From contig JAQFVV010012422.1 of NCBI GenBank assembly GCA_028023455.1, forward strand, positions 8,109,210 through 8,173,209: 64,000 bases of DNA, given 5' to 3'. Source of the stretch: Epiperipatus broadwayi. Lineage: Eukaryota > Onychophora > Udeonychophora > Euonychophora > Peripatidae. The notes below the pieces were generated by a model that did not search any database, was not told where the DNA came from, and saw nothing but the letters and a program-made list of their open reading frames with translations. Both the position numbers and the translations under genes were made by a program. Of the stretch, positions 45,230-56,234 are shown piece by piece; the stretch's first letter is position 1, and every line of letters begins with the position of its first letter.

Positions 45230-45350
45230 GCGTGAAAACAGATCGTTTATCTTTTTCGCACATATGTGATCATGTGTATCGGTTATATAAGATGGAGGGC
45301 ATAACTAAATTGAGCTTGAAAGTCTGGGTTCAAATCCCCTCTAGTTGAAA
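45230..45350 (+). repeat. Family D continuation after the LTR element
   Basis: Begins gcgtgaaaacagatcg, i.e. the GAAA side of the hammerhead cut off at 39875, followed by 'tttatctttttcgcacata' and 'gtgtatcggtt' as in other D units. Then comes a tRNA-like 'gtctgggttcaaatcccc' (B-box match). Confidence 0.8.
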
Positions 45351-45814
45351 CTGTATAATCTGATCAGTGATTGTCCCTCTATTTTCTATTTTAGCTAGAA
45401 TTTAATTTGGACTTTGTAATTGTGTGTCAACTGCTAAAACTTTGAAGAAGTTTCTAATTTTTAGAGTTTATTTATCTTTCCTTTTAAGATTTATTTTTCC
45501 TAATGATATTGTATAAGTCCATTATCTTAGGATTAGTATACAATTAATATTTCCGCAGACCAGAACCCACCTGCTCATTCATATTCAAGTTTTATCACAT
45601 GACTAATAAAAACATCACATGATCTCAGCTTACATATTCATTACCAAAGTTTTTTATTCTCCCTGTTCTTTTGCCATTTACAGATCAGCATCTCTCAATT
45701 ACTAAAGCTTATACAAGATAGCCAAAAAACAGAGAGAATAAAGAATTTGCTAATAAATCATATAAAAATTTCTGATAATGTTCCGAAGATTAAGTTATTA
45801 GACGTGAATAAATA

Positions 45815-46400
45815 AACAGAATGATTTATTGCTCTGAGTTCGTAAGAAATTCCAGAACAGGAAGTGACGCAAGACCATACTCCTTGAGCTTTATCAGCGC
45901 AATCTGCCACTCAGTCACTATATCAAACTGCACAGGACATAATCAAATGTAATAATTTGGTAAACAATAGTAAATAAATTATCATTGTCCATGATTAAGC
46001 TTGACTGTAACACTATACTGAATCTGATTAACTTCACCTATTTTTAAAAGGGAATATAATATAGAAAATTGAAATCAAAAAAACGAAACAGAAGTAATTT
46101 GAAAATGCGATATAAGACAATTTTTTTTAAATAATTTTATTTGGGTAACCTGCATCATTGGGGTATTTGAAAAGATATGTAAAATGTTTAAATGACTACT
46201 ATTATCATGTTAGGCCAAATTTAAAAAAAAAAAAACTTTTAGTTTAGAAACAAGCAATTGGAAATTATCGTAACTATATTATTTAAAATAATGGAATGAT
46301 TTATTATTCAGGAGTTCCAAGTACCCGGAAGTTACAGAGCTAGGTAACAATCAATTAGATCTTGATGTCCAGGGTGTTCTACATTATTACTGCACAAAGG
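45815..46400 (-). repeat. Two SINE family B copies
   Basis: About 45815-45945 ('gatttattgctctgagttc', 'gccactcagtcact') and about 46295-46400 ('gatttattattcaggagtt', 'acccggaagttaca'), both minus strand and degraded. Confidence 0.65.
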
Positions 46401-46404
46401 CACC

Positions 46405-47850
46405 TCTATATTTACTTAATACTATTAATTCAAATATTTATTATCCAAACAAAATTTAAAATATCATTTTTAATCTTTTAAAATATATAAATTAGTTTGA
46501 ATATCCATTTGCAAAATTAAAAAGTTTAGCAGTTAATAAGCCTAATTAAACAATGGATTGCTTGTTTGTTTGTTCAGTTATAATTAAGCAGAATTTGGGT
46601 TTACAATGAAGAAATAAAAGATCTCTTCCTGAAATCTAAACATTATGCAATTCACAGATATTGAAATAACAGTATATTATAATTTTTATTAATCATTCAT
46701 TAGGCTAGAGATAATCAATACTATTCATTGAAATAATACTGTTTTATCTGGAATACAAATTTTTATTCTTATAGATGGTTTTATGATACATAGCTAAATT
46801 TGAGATTTTAGAATAAATTATATGAAGGACTGCTAACAGTAATAAACTGTTACTGTTGGTTAAGAGTTGTGCATGGTCACAACACCCTATTGACTCAATT
46901 TGTCTTTGGAAAAAAACTAAGACCTATCTACTCACCCATCCACTCAACCATACATCATGATCATATAAAGCAAATGTAGTAATTATTACATCAATTATTT
47001 ATATTGGTTAAATGGTTTATTACATACAACTTCTAACCTGCTTTCCAACTTTTGCTAACTTTTTTCATCTCAAAATTTTTGTATATGCTATTAATCTTGC
47101 TTATTATACTGCTGTGTTAACTTTTACCAATTACCAGATATGATGCTATTTTTTTTCTATAATACTTCTATGTGAGTTTTGCCTGTTTTAATACTTTTGT
47201 GTGCAGATTTGGTGCAGTATATGTGTTGCATTCAAGAGCCACAGGTTCCTGGAATGAAACATAACTGTTGTTTTTATTCTCAAGTGCTGTGTAACTTTTG
47301 AGTGATTAACCCCCCACACCATAACTAAATATTATAATTCAGAAAGAGCTAAACTAAAACAGATATGCACAGACTATGAGGTGTACTTCTGAGGCACAAT
47401 TGAAAATTTTTACTTTCAAAAAAAAAATGTCTTATTTATATTTACAGTTACCTAAAAAAATGTCATATGCATCTCTATGGGTAAAAATAAAAATCTATAC
47501 TGCAGAGTAAAGAGTCTGTAGCACTAATCCTCTAAAAAAATAGTGAAGGAGAAAGCATTACTTTATCAAATAACTACTTAGTTACAGGTAAGTTACCTAG
47601 CAAAAATTCCATGTCTGTTAAAATTTCAAATTTATTCGGTCTACATTTGAATTCAGGTGGTGAGCATGGCAGGTCAAATGCATTAGAATTGCAGCACTAA
47701 ACAAATGTATACTGACATTTTTAAAAATATTTTAGTAATATAATACTATTCCTTTGATAAATTAGAATGACTCTCATCCATAAGCCTTCAATAAGTTGCA
47801 TTTAATGAGGTGTCAATTATTCGTTTATAAATTGCTCTTTCAGTAATTAT
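46405..47850. other. AT-rich DNA without recognisable features
   Basis: No feature recognised. Confidence 0.4.
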
Positions 47851-47854
47851 TAAC

Positions 47855-48085
47855 ATATACTAACCTCTATTTAGGCTATAACCTTAAGACTATGCACCTA
47901 AAATGTGACAGTAGGGATCTCTGCAAATCTAAACAAGATTAATAACGACTTTAAATGACAATTTCTAAATATATAGGTGAATCTTTTAAAGTCATTATTA
48001 ATCTTGTGTTAAGATTTGTAGAAGTCCCTACTGTCACATATAAACACATAGTCTTAAGGTTGTAGCCTTAATATAATATTACTTA
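47855..48085. repeat. Palindromic (foldback) element
   Basis: 'aaccttaagactatg' and 'tgtgacagtaggga' in the left arm pair with 'tccctactgtcaca' and 'catagtcttaaggtt' in the right; inner arms 'caagattaata' and 'tattaatcttg' pair too. Arms about 95 bp, loop about 30 bp. It shares the pattern 'gacagtaggga' plus 'ctgcaaatct' with the 29.8-kb palindrome ('aggtagggacctctacagg'), so they may be related. Confidence 0.8.
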
Positions 48086-48469
48086 TATAATGAGTATGAA
48101 TTTTAAAAATTATTAATTATAATCTTTATTTAGTAAATGTAGAATAATATATGTGCTTCAAAAATGTATAAAGGCAAACAAAAAAAGCTTTTTAAAAAGA
48201 CTTAATAAATATTTAATTCATATTCATCTATTAATAGTCAACCCATTGTAATCCATTGATTATAAAAGCTTGCCTATGGTGGCAATACTGTATGGAGAGT
48301 TTGGTACTCTTAATAATCAGAAAAAAATATAATTATTGTTTAAAAGATAACTTAATAATTGAACTGGTTGTGATAGAAGAGATGAATTCTTAAGATGAAT
48401 CCCTTGATGGTAGCTGCTAGCCAATGGAAGAAGTCCTTAGTGATAGCCAACTGAAAATAAGAGAAGTAC

Positions 48470-48590
48470 ATAGCTTTATTGCTCGGGAATTCATACCAAA
48501 TTGAAGTAACAGAAATGGCACAGCTGAGCATCCATGGACTTTAAGCTCCAGAATCTTCCTTTTCAGACCAAACTATACAGGATGAAGGAA
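48470..48590 (-). repeat. SINE family B copy
   Basis: 'agctttattgctcgggaat', 'ctttaagctccagaatctt', 'accaaactatacaggat' in minus order. Confidence 0.65.
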
Positions 48591-48719
48591 AGATATATTC
48601 CAGAATTCTTTCCATACATTGATCAGGTCATCACATCAACATTATGATTGTATAAGTTTCAAACCACTAATAGAATTTGTAATCTTCAACAAATAATTAT
48701 GCAAATATGAATTTCATGA

Positions 48720-49597
48720 CCATAGCCACCACTATCCTATTAGGCAGGATTGGTTTTAAGCCAACAAACATCACATGATCACCATTTCTTATGTTTGCTT
48801 TTAACTGTTATTAAAACAGGCAAAACTCATTATACATATTGCCACACACAGCAAGCTAGAGTAATCAATGGATTCCAGAAGGCTTGTGCATAAAATCCCC
48901 ATTTAGTGCCTACTCATCCAATATCTGCAGACTAGTTTCTGGCTTGTGGCTTTCGTTAGTGAGTAGCCTTGGATCTGAGAGCACTGCACCTAGATCTTAG
49001 AATTTAATGCAACCTTTTAGCAGCCACCTTTTATCTCCACTTAACCACAAAACTATGAGTCTTAAATTGAAAACTAGCTTGCTGTGTACGGCAATACGTA
49101 TAGTGAGTTTTGCCTGTTTAATAACAGTTAAAAGCAAGCATAAGAAGTGGTGATCATGTGATGTTTATTGGCTTAAAACCAATCTTGCCTAATAGAATAG
49201 TGGTGGCTATAGTTATTAAAGAACCAAAGACACAAAAATGTCTATATAAGCTAATGAGCTTGGATTGAAAATATTAAGGTGTTTTCAATTTAAGACTCAT
49301 AGTTTTGTAGTTAAGTGGAGATAAAAGGTGACTGCTAGAGGGTTGCATTAGATCCTAAGATCTAGGTACAGTGCTCTCAGATCCAAGGCTCCTCACTGAT
49401 GAAGGCCATAAACCAAAAACTAGTCTGGGGATATTGGATGAGTAGGCACTAGATGGGGATTTTATGCACAAGCCTTCTGGCATCCATTGATTACTCTAGC
49501 TTGCTGTGTGTGGCAATACGTATAGTGAGTTTTGCCTGTTTTAATAACAGTTAAAAGCAAGCATAAGTAATGGTGATCATGTGATGTTTATTGGCTT
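48720..49597. repeat. Repeat family A: inverted pair
   Basis: A minus-orientation unit (48720-49085) abuts a plus-orientation unit (49085-49597). The plus unit is bounded by direct repeats of its own start ('agcttgctgtgt', 'gtgagttttgcctgtttt', 'ggtgatcatgtgatgttta' at 49083-49195 and again at 49497-49597, offset about 414), so more than one unit length is present. A hammerhead-derived segment is in each: 48916-48975 (minus, core changed to CTAACGA) and 49380-49439 (plus, CTGATGA intact but GAAA changed to AAAA). Confidence 0.85.
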
Positions 49598-49661
49598 AAG
49601 TTGTGTAATTACAAGTAAACTATTTCCTATACACCTATCTGACCTAAAACCTCCTTGCAGC
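49598..49661 (-). pseudogene. 64-bp fragment of the LINE family at 51.4-54.2 kb
   Basis: Nearly identical to plus coordinates 53106-53167 of the LINE ('tgtgtaattacaagtaaac', 'cctaaaacctccttgca'). It is trapped between two family A units. Its inner end lies at the same LINE position as the 5' end of the copy at 63007 (see findings). Confidence 0.85.
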
Positions 49662-49985
49662 AAACTCTCCATAGAGTACTGACACCCAATGCAAGCCTTA
49701 GTAATTAATGGATGCAAGAAGGTTTGGGCTTAAAATCCCTGTCTAGCACCTACTTATCCAATATCCCCAGATTAGTTTTTAACTTGTGTCTTCTATCATT
49801 GAGAAGCCTTGTATCTGAGAGCACTGTATCTATATCTTATGCATTAATAGGCTTTTATGTACAAACCTTCTTGCATCCATTTATTTCTAAGGCTTTTACT
49901 AGGTGGCACTACTATATGGAGAGTTTGCTTCTGTTTTAATTGCTTGTGTGATCATAGGAAATGGTGATTATATGATGTTTTAATT
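49662..49985. repeat. Repeat family A, old folded copy
   Basis: A minus-orientation part (49662-49855, with a degraded hammerhead around 49755-49815) followed by an inverted plus tail (49856-49985). More diverged from consensus than neighbours. The 75-residue frame here is not a gene. Confidence 0.75.
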
Positions 49986-50559
49986 GCATTCAGAATGGAA
50001 TTTGTTTTGCTTACTTTGTTTATGTTTTTATTTAATATTATTATTGTATATTGATTATATATGCATACAAATGTCTACACATATACCCGCATTCATATAT
50101 CAAGTGTTGGCAGTACGTTAGAAAGGCTTGACTATTGATTTATAGATCTACTTAATTAAAGTATCTTTGGCTATTACTATAATCAGATTAAGAAGAAATA
50201 ATTCTTTATTCAATCAAGGCTTTTTAAAAAAAGTTTTAACTAATAATAATGGTTGAGATTCTGATTATTAATAAATAGAGGAGTTTAATCTCAGTAGATT
50301 TTCTACTCCCGAAATTAGAATGATTCAGGATATAAAAAAAATTAATAAGACCAGACAAACTAATTGTTTCAGTAGGAAAAAATTATTAATGATCTTCATA
50401 TCATGGGGAAAAATTGATACTCAATAGGTCTGGCAATTGAAAATTCAAAGAGAGCGGGGAAATAGATCACCTCAATCTTTGTTATGATTTTTATAAGGGT
50501 TTCATTATTCAATTCAAATTGCATGTCCAAGTTATGGGAGCAATAAGTTTGAACTTATC

Positions 50560-50700
50560 AATTAATCTGTTGTAACTGGCTATCTATATATACTGAACAA
50601 TGATGAAGGCATGTGTAAAAGATTGTGATCTGGCCCAACTGATGAGTGCACATTCAGCACAAAAGGTGCATCCTGGATATCATCCATCCCTTTTCAAATG
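50560..50700 (+). repeat. Family D unit with a degraded hammerhead
   Basis: Core CTGATGA at 50639-50645, stem II GTGCACATTCAGCAC, then AAAA instead of GAAA. The outer stem I still pairs (GTGAT with ATCAT). The loss of the G in GAAA predicts no cleavage. Confidence 0.65.
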
Positions 50701-50845
50701 TTTTGGTCATATGTTTATGATTACACCCCTGCACAAGGTGTTAAAAGATAATAGAAATTGGTTCCTACCTTGAGTGAAAGTGGTGTGATGAAATTACCCA
50801 GGTACTTTTTCACCGGGTCACACTATTCACCGTATGACAAATTTA

Positions 50846-50980
50846 AATTTCTTCATTGTTTTTTTTTTTACGTGTCATAGCATCAGCTCGGGAAGCGAAC
50901 CCTCTAACCCGGGACAACTGCTTGTAAGGCGGCTATGCTGACCTCTCGACCACCAACCCCTGACAATTTCTTCATTGTTT
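50846..50980 (-). repeat. tRNA-derived SINE (family S) with 16-bp TSD
   Basis: The 16-bp duplication aatttcttcattgttt (50846-50861 and 50965-50980) flanks a minus-strand SINE. In sense: 'gtcaggggttggtggtcg', 'gaggtcagcatagcc', 'cttacaagcagttgtccc', B box 'ggttcgcttccc', 'gctatgacacgt', A-run. Best-preserved copy in the window and likely near the family consensus. Confidence 0.9.
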
Positions 50981-51099
50981 AAAGTACATTATTTTCAATT
51001 CTAGACTTTTCCCTCTATGTTCAGATAATAATTTTCTTTCTCTGTTGACATTATAAACATCTTCAGCCTTATTTCTAAAAATGTAACTGAACATCTTAT

Positions 51100-51200
51100 A
51101 ACTTAGGAGTTCATAAGAGGTAAAAGCACATGAAGTAACACCAATACTGAGCTCCATAACGACCATTTTACTAGTGCACTAAACCATGCAAAGTGACTTC
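51100..51200 (-). repeat. SINE family B fragment
   Basis: Ends with 'tactagtgcactaaaccat' and 'gcaaagtgactt', the reversed head of family B. Confidence 0.55.
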
Positions 51201-51514
51201 ACTTTGATCTTGTATTAATGTTTAATAAAGATATTTTTTTTCATAATACTTTTCTCTTTTACTTAAGGTGCAAAATGACAATTCTCTAAACGAAATCATA
51301 AATTTTGTGCATAGACTGCCAGACCAGAAATCTTGTCAACGAAGTTAAATATTCCCCTCTTTCAATAATATACTAATCAATTTTTTACTTTTAATTATTG
51401 ATGTGATGTGATGTGATGTATTATGGCTTCTCCTTAAACGAAGTCAAGAATATCTCAGCAATTATGCCCAGATAAACCTGCTAGCCACTTTCTTTTACAT
51501 TCCCTACTCTAAAT

Positions 51515-51775
51515 TTACCCATAATCTGCTCTATCCCATTTCCACAATATAATTTTTGTCAACTCTATAACTTTTATATCTAAATCCCCCTTATCTTTTC
51601 CCAAACCCAGCATAAAAACCAATAATTCACTTTCTGTATAATCACTCTTTTCATATTTATTTTTCCACAACTTCATTATATGTACCCTTTCTGTTTTCAA
51701 ACATTTACATTCAATTAACAAATGCCTAATATTTTCAATTCCTTCCTTACATAATTTACAAAATAAATCACCCAT
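51515..51775 (-). pseudogene. LINE C-terminal zinc-knuckle segment
   Basis: 86 codons starting MGDLFCKLCKEGIENIRHLL with C6, C9, H18 and C23: a C-X2-C-X8-H-X4-C knuckle as in the zf-RVT region at the end of many LINE proteins, thought to bind RNA. It belongs to the same ancestral ORF as 52320-54143 but stops separate them. The piece at 51894-52106 (Arg/Lys/Trp-rich) is the linker. Confidence 0.8.
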
Positions 51776-52319
51776 ATTTTTCCATTTACATGTATATTCT
51801 TTTGTAGCTAAAGATCCCGTTCGAGCCTTAAACGATAAACTACTTTCCTTACTATTATCATATATTAACTCACACCTAATATTCTGTTTATTTCTATATA
51901 TATATATTTAAACTCTTTTTACTCTCCATACTATTTCTCCATCTCTCTAACTCCCTAGTCTTTATTAATAAATTTATTCTTTTATCCCATTCCTTACTAC
52001 TATAACATTCAATAATCCTCTTAACACAATCATCCCATCTTTTGTACAAATATACTGATATAAATTCTTTATCCAAATCTTTTGCATACCGCATTACCTT
52101 TCTCACTTATCTTGTTACCTGCCCTTTACTCATAACCCAATTAAATACTATTTTAGCTATTCTTTTATTATCCATAAACTACAATCTACCAAACATTTTC
52201 ATTTTACTTTTTGCATCTCTCATGTGAAAACTTGACCATCCCATTTCTCCTTGAATTGCCTCCCTTGCTGTCCATACTTCTGCATCCAATGCATGTCTTC
52301 CTACTTCCCTTTGAGCTTT

Positions 52320-54143
52320 TTATAAATAATCTAATATCTTTTTACTAACATATAATGCATCATTACCATATGTTAACCCTGCTACTGCAACTCCTTTCCA
52401 TATAATTCTAGCTACATCATATTTATTATATGAAAATACTATTAATTTCTTTATCAATCCCTTTCTTTTCTTTGCTTCATTTATCAATTTTTTCTCCCAT
52501 TCATCCAAATAATTTTTCTGATTACTTAAAATAATTCCCAAATAACTATATTTATTCACCACACTTAACTTAATATCTCCCAATAAAAATTCTACATCTT
52601 CTCTTTCCTCAGTATTAACCATCATTATATTTGATTTTTCTTCACTAAATTTAATCCCCATCTCTTTACCCACTCTTGCACATGTCCTCAACATAACTTC
52701 CATATCTTCTCTTTTTTCTGCACACAAAAATATATCATCCGCAAAAAAAAGACCTGACAAAATATATACTCCCTTACTACCTATTAACGGTATCTCTATC
52801 CCTCTTCCTAATCTTTCTATTGCTCTTTCCATTTCACTCAAATACAACACAAACAAAATAGGTGACATAGGGCATCCTTGCCTTAGTCCCACACCATTTT
52901 TAACTTTAATTGATTCTATATTCTCTAATTGATATATATAATAATTATTTTCATATAATTTCTTAATAATATCTATTAAAGCTTCATCCATTCTCAAATT
53001 TGCTAAACTTATCCATAATCTATTTCTATTTACTCTATCATATGCCTTCTCTATATCTATAAAACTCATATATAACTGTTTATCTGCATTCCTACTCATA
53101 TCCATAAGTTGTGTAACTACAAATAAACTATCTCCTATACGCCTATCTAATCTAAAACCTCCTTGCATTTCACCCACTACATTATTCCCTTCCATCCATT
53201 TTACAACTTTACTAGCCACCATATATGAGAAAACTTTATATAAAACTGATGTTACCGCTATCGGTCTATAATTATTCAACTTTCTATGATCCTTACCCTT
53301 TCCTTTAAATAATAACCTTACTCTTGTATTACTCCAACTACTTGGGAAAACTCTATTCTGTACCATTTTATTAAAACAGGATAATAACTTTACTTTTGCC
53401 CTATATCCTAAATTCATTACCATCTCTGCTGCCCATCCATCTAAACCTCTTGCCTTCCCACTTTTCAATTTCTTCTCTACCTCATTTAGTTCATTTTCTG
53501 AAAAGCTAATATTCCCATTACTATATTCTTTCATATTTTCTAACATTCTATCATTCACATCTAACATCCTTTCTATATTCATTACATAACTATTTAAAAT
53601 TCTCTCTAAATCTTCTCTAGAACTACACTCAGTTCCCTCATCATCTAGTAATACTAACTCTCTCTCCCCTACATTTCTCCTTTTAATATAATTCCAAAAT
53701 TTTTTACTTCCATCTCTTCCACTTTTATTAATATCCTCCAACAATTTACTATTTAATTTCATTCTCTCTCTATAAATATCTATTTTAGCCAACTTCATCT
53801 TTTCTAAGTATTTTTCCCATTTAGCATTAATATCTTTTTCACTTTCCTTATTCTTAATAGCACACTTATATTCTCTACATGCTTCTTTCCTTTCTTTTAC
53901 ACTTTTACTAATTTTAATTTTTTTATTACTTTTATTCTTTTCAATATTCTCACCTAAAACCCTATTTGCAACTTTTTCTACTTCCTTACACCAATCCTTA
54001 TACTCATCCCCAACCCACTCTTCCATTATTTCTTCAACTTGTATTTTATACTCTTCCAACTTATTCTTATCATTCACTCTCCATCCACATCTTTCACTAT
54101 TATTTCTACTTTTATTTCTATTCTCCATCACATTACTAACCAT
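52320..54143 (-). CDS. LINE reverse transcriptase (607 codons)
   Basis: A Lys/Glu-rich N-terminal helical region (1-220) is followed by the RT: GKARGLDGWAAEM (229-241), LNNYRPIAVTSVLYKVF (289-305), motif A SFIDIEKAYDRV (360-371), motif B GLRQGCPMSPILF (419-431), motif C FFADDIFLC (466-474) with the catalytic Asp pair at 469-470. All residues needed for polymerisation are present. The ATG at 54143 is inside the frame, which extends upstream to the endonuclease SDH; the true start lies in the missing 5' part. The stop at its end is premature, as the zinc knuckle lies further on. Confidence 0.92.
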   Translation of the reverse strand: MVSNVMENRNKSRNNSERCGWRVNDKNKLEEYKIQVEEIMEEWVGDEYKDWCKEVEKVANRVLGENIEKNKSNKKIKISKSVKERKEACREYKCAIKNKESEKDINAKWEKYLEKMKLAKIDIYRERMKLNSKLLEDINKSGRDGSKKFWNYIKRRNVGERELVLLDDEGTECSSREDLERILNSYVMNIERMLDVNDRMLENMKEYSNGNISFSENELNEVEKKLKSGKARGLDGWAAEMVMNLGYRAKVKLLSCFNKMVQNRVFPSSWSNTRVRLLFKGKGKDHRKLNNYRPIAVTSVLYKVFSYMVASKVVKWMEGNNVVGEMQGGFRLDRRIGDSLFVVTQLMDMSRNADKQLYMSFIDIEKAYDRVNRNRLWISLANLRMDEALIDIIKKLYENNYYIYQLENIESIKVKNGVGLRQGCPMSPILFVLYLSEMERAIERLGRGIEIPLIGSKGVYILSGLFFADDIFLCAEKREDMEVMLRTCARVGKEMGIKFSEEKSNIMMVNTEEREDVEFLLGDIKLSVVNKYSYLGIILSNQKNYLDEWEKKLINEAKKRKGLIKKLIVFSYNKYDVARIIWKGVAVAGLTYGNDALYVSKKILDYL

Positions 54144-54294
54144 TTCAATTACAATGAAATTATGATCACTAGTGCATACTTTTTCTTCATTATATTTTTA
54201 AAGCTTTAAGTGACATCTGCCGGCGAACTCTCAAACCAAATTATCAAAGGAGATAAATATTGAATAATAATTATATGTTAAACTATTTCCGTCA

Positions 54295-54600
54295 TTTAAT
54301 ATTAATTGTTAAATGCTTTTTAAAAAATTCAAACTTTATTTAAACTTTTCAAATCCATTTTATTGTTAAAAATAGCACACAGACTAGTATATAGCACAAC
54401 ATTTTGATAGGCAGCATTCTTCTCTCTCCTTTAGATATTGCCGGCTTTAACAGTGACAGTATTAGCTAGAGAATCAAAGCTGAGACTTTTAGATTCATGA
54501 ATATGGATTATTTTCTCAAAGGCAATATCCAGTAGAAATTTCATATACTTATTTATGAGGGTTTTCATTATTTTGCCACTTTTTTTTTTAGGACAGAGTT
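54295..54600 (-). repeat. Penelope-associated tail repeat
   Basis: Matches 31490-31740 and 28925-29300 in order ('actatttccgtcattta', 'tagcacaacattttgatag', 'cttctctctcctttagat', 'ctttaacagtgacagtatt', then 'gtagaaatttcata'). Degraded. It lies just 5' of another Penelope-like remnant, as the same tail does at 29-31 kb. Confidence 0.65.
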
Positions 54601-54754
54601 AATGAAAGGTTACCAATCGGTTTTGGTACCAAACAATATAAATTATCACATTAGGTTGAAAATATAGGGAATTTAAACTCAGACTCCCAAGCACCTTTTA
54701 ACTATCTACACTATCTCATATCACTGATACACATGATAACACACATGTAGAAAA

Positions 54755-54965
54755 GATCAATAATCACCAATATATTATTTCGTGCTAAACCAGCACTCAT
54801 CAATTGGTCCAGATTATCGTCTTTCACACACATATATAATCAGTGCTCAGTTTTATATTAAGATAGAAAATCTTCATACCTTAATAGACAGGCTTCAATC
54901 TACTTCAACCTCCAACTCTTCAGCCACCCATACCATTGAAAATCTGATGATGAAAAGCCCAAACA
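54755..54965 (-). repeat. Family D unit
   Basis: Minus-strand unit from the hammerhead (54760-54817) through 'aatcttcataccttaatag', 'caggcttcaatctactt', 'caactcttcagccacccat' to 'attgaaaatctgatga', matching 39640-39740 and (reversed) 16430-16550. Confidence 0.8.
54760..54817 (-). ncRNA. Hammerhead ribozyme motif (family D), C3 changed
   Basis: Minus strand: ATAATC (54817-54812), bulge TGG, ACCAA (54808-54804), then TTGATGA (54803-54797; consensus CTGATGA, so the invariant C3 is U), perfect 5-bp stem II GTGCT...AGCAC (54796-54782), GAAA (54781-54778), TAATATA with triplet ATA, TTGGT (54770-54766), GATTAT (54765-54760). Both stem I helices and stem II are perfect, so folding is kept, but the C3 change predicts loss of cleavage. 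Confidence 0.7.
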
Positions 54966-54989
54966 TTAGTTTGACTAATTTGTTTGTTA

Positions 54990-56215
54990 TTGTCATGTGA
55001 ACAGCTTCTTTAAATTTTTTCTTTGTGCTTTTCCCTCTCCTTATTTTATTTTTCACTCAAAAATAAATGTAATGGTCTATATATGATCTGCTACTTTTGT
55101 TATATCTGCTTTTTGTTTCTAATCATCAGTTTGGGTTTTTTTAATTGATTTTCATTGGAACAATTGATTTCACTAATATTCATCCACATTTACTTGGTTT
55201 TTGCAGGTGCATAACTTGTTTTCAGCATTTCAAATTTAGGGTTTGTAGATATTAGAATTCTTCATAGGCTTTGAAAAGCTGTTCTGATATTATATTGATT
55301 GCAGATTTTTTTCAGTTTGTCGGAACAGGTATGTACAGTTTCTTTTTTGTTGACTATTTAAAATTTTCTTAATAGCAGTTGCTGGATAATATTTTTTATG
55401 AGAGTTTATTTTATGTAGATTTTTCTTTAGCCAAATCACTGGTTTCTATTTAAACTTCTTTTGCTCTGTAACATAGTGTTAGTGTAACTTCATGTTTTAT
55501 GTTTCTGGTGTAATTAGATGTATATACCAAGTATTTTTCTATGTGTGTATGCAGGAGGGTGTATAAACTGTAAATTTGATTTTGTTTTAAGGGAATCTTG
55601 TCACAAAAACATCTAAGAATACAAATTTTTATTCTTTGTTTGATTGATTGTATTGTGAATCAATCGAACAGTATATGTTGTTGATGTGAGTCCAGATGTC
55701 TATAATAATGGATGCCATGTGGCCATATAACAAATACACAGTCAACATAGTAAAACTTTAGATAATATGGAGTAATCTTTACAGAAGTAAATTTGTGAAT
55801 AAATTCTCCACATCAAAGCTTACTCAATATGGCAGTTACTTTAATTTTTATATTTTTGATTAATTCCACAAGTGCTTAGAATCCTTGACAAAAGACTGTG
55901 ACATGGTGAATTTTTAAGATTATGAATAGATCTTATGGATTTTAGATGGAGAATTTTGCTGAAAGATGATTTTTTTGTGAATTAATGGAACATCTACTAT
56001 GCTTTCTAAGCAATGCTTATTTGTTTCTGTTGCTGGTATAGAATTTTTTGCCTTTATTTTGAATTGTCCTGCAGTAAGAAAATCTCTAATTTTGCTAATT
56101 ATAATCAATAATATTGATGGTTACTGTAGCATTGCCCCTTTGCAAGCAAGGAAAATCATTATGGATTTTATCTATTATGAACGTTTAATACCTTTTTTGT
56201 GATCATTAATATGAA
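54990..56215 (-). pseudogene. Penelope-like element remnant (RT and GIY-YIG), minus
   Basis: In minus sense and shifting frames: a PKIHK-like block (SKIHKIYS, near 55935-55920), SFVKDSKHL, then motif A SFDVENLFTNLL (55825-55788). An internal loss follows, then motif C region YYVDCVFVIWPHG (55765-55720; YVDD expected), a VYTSNY/HTD-like block, and a GIY-YIG end region near 55310-55070 with NIRTAFQ and NPKFEMLK. Motif order is that of Penelope-like reverse transcriptases. It is inactivated by deletion, stops and loss of the catalytic Asp. Confidence 0.75.
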
Positions 56216-56234
56216 AGAAATAGCAACCACATCT

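Larger units (their letters stand above)
51400..54230 (-). mobile_element. LINE (second family), 5'-truncated, near-intact RT
   Basis: Minus-strand non-LTR element. Its 5' end keeps only the last motif of an APE endonuclease (TSDHNFIVIEM, about 54176-54144), followed by the reverse transcriptase frame, a C-terminal region with QREVGRHALDAEV and EAIQGEMGWSSF, and a zinc knuckle. The 3' end is a (CACAT)n tail (plus 51400-51420). Stops at about 52320, 52107 and 51893 break the C-terminal part. The overall order resembles LINEs common in ticks. A related copy starts at 63007. The clade is not assigned. Confidence 0.9.

Noticed and set aside
20866-50980. Family S elements as functional tRNA genes
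   Set aside because: They have A and B boxes but a degenerate cloverleaf, A-tails and 15-16 bp target duplications, so they are SINEs.
54945-54965. CTGATGATGAAAAG near 54945 as a ribozyme core
   Set aside because: No room for stem II between CTGATGA and GAAA.
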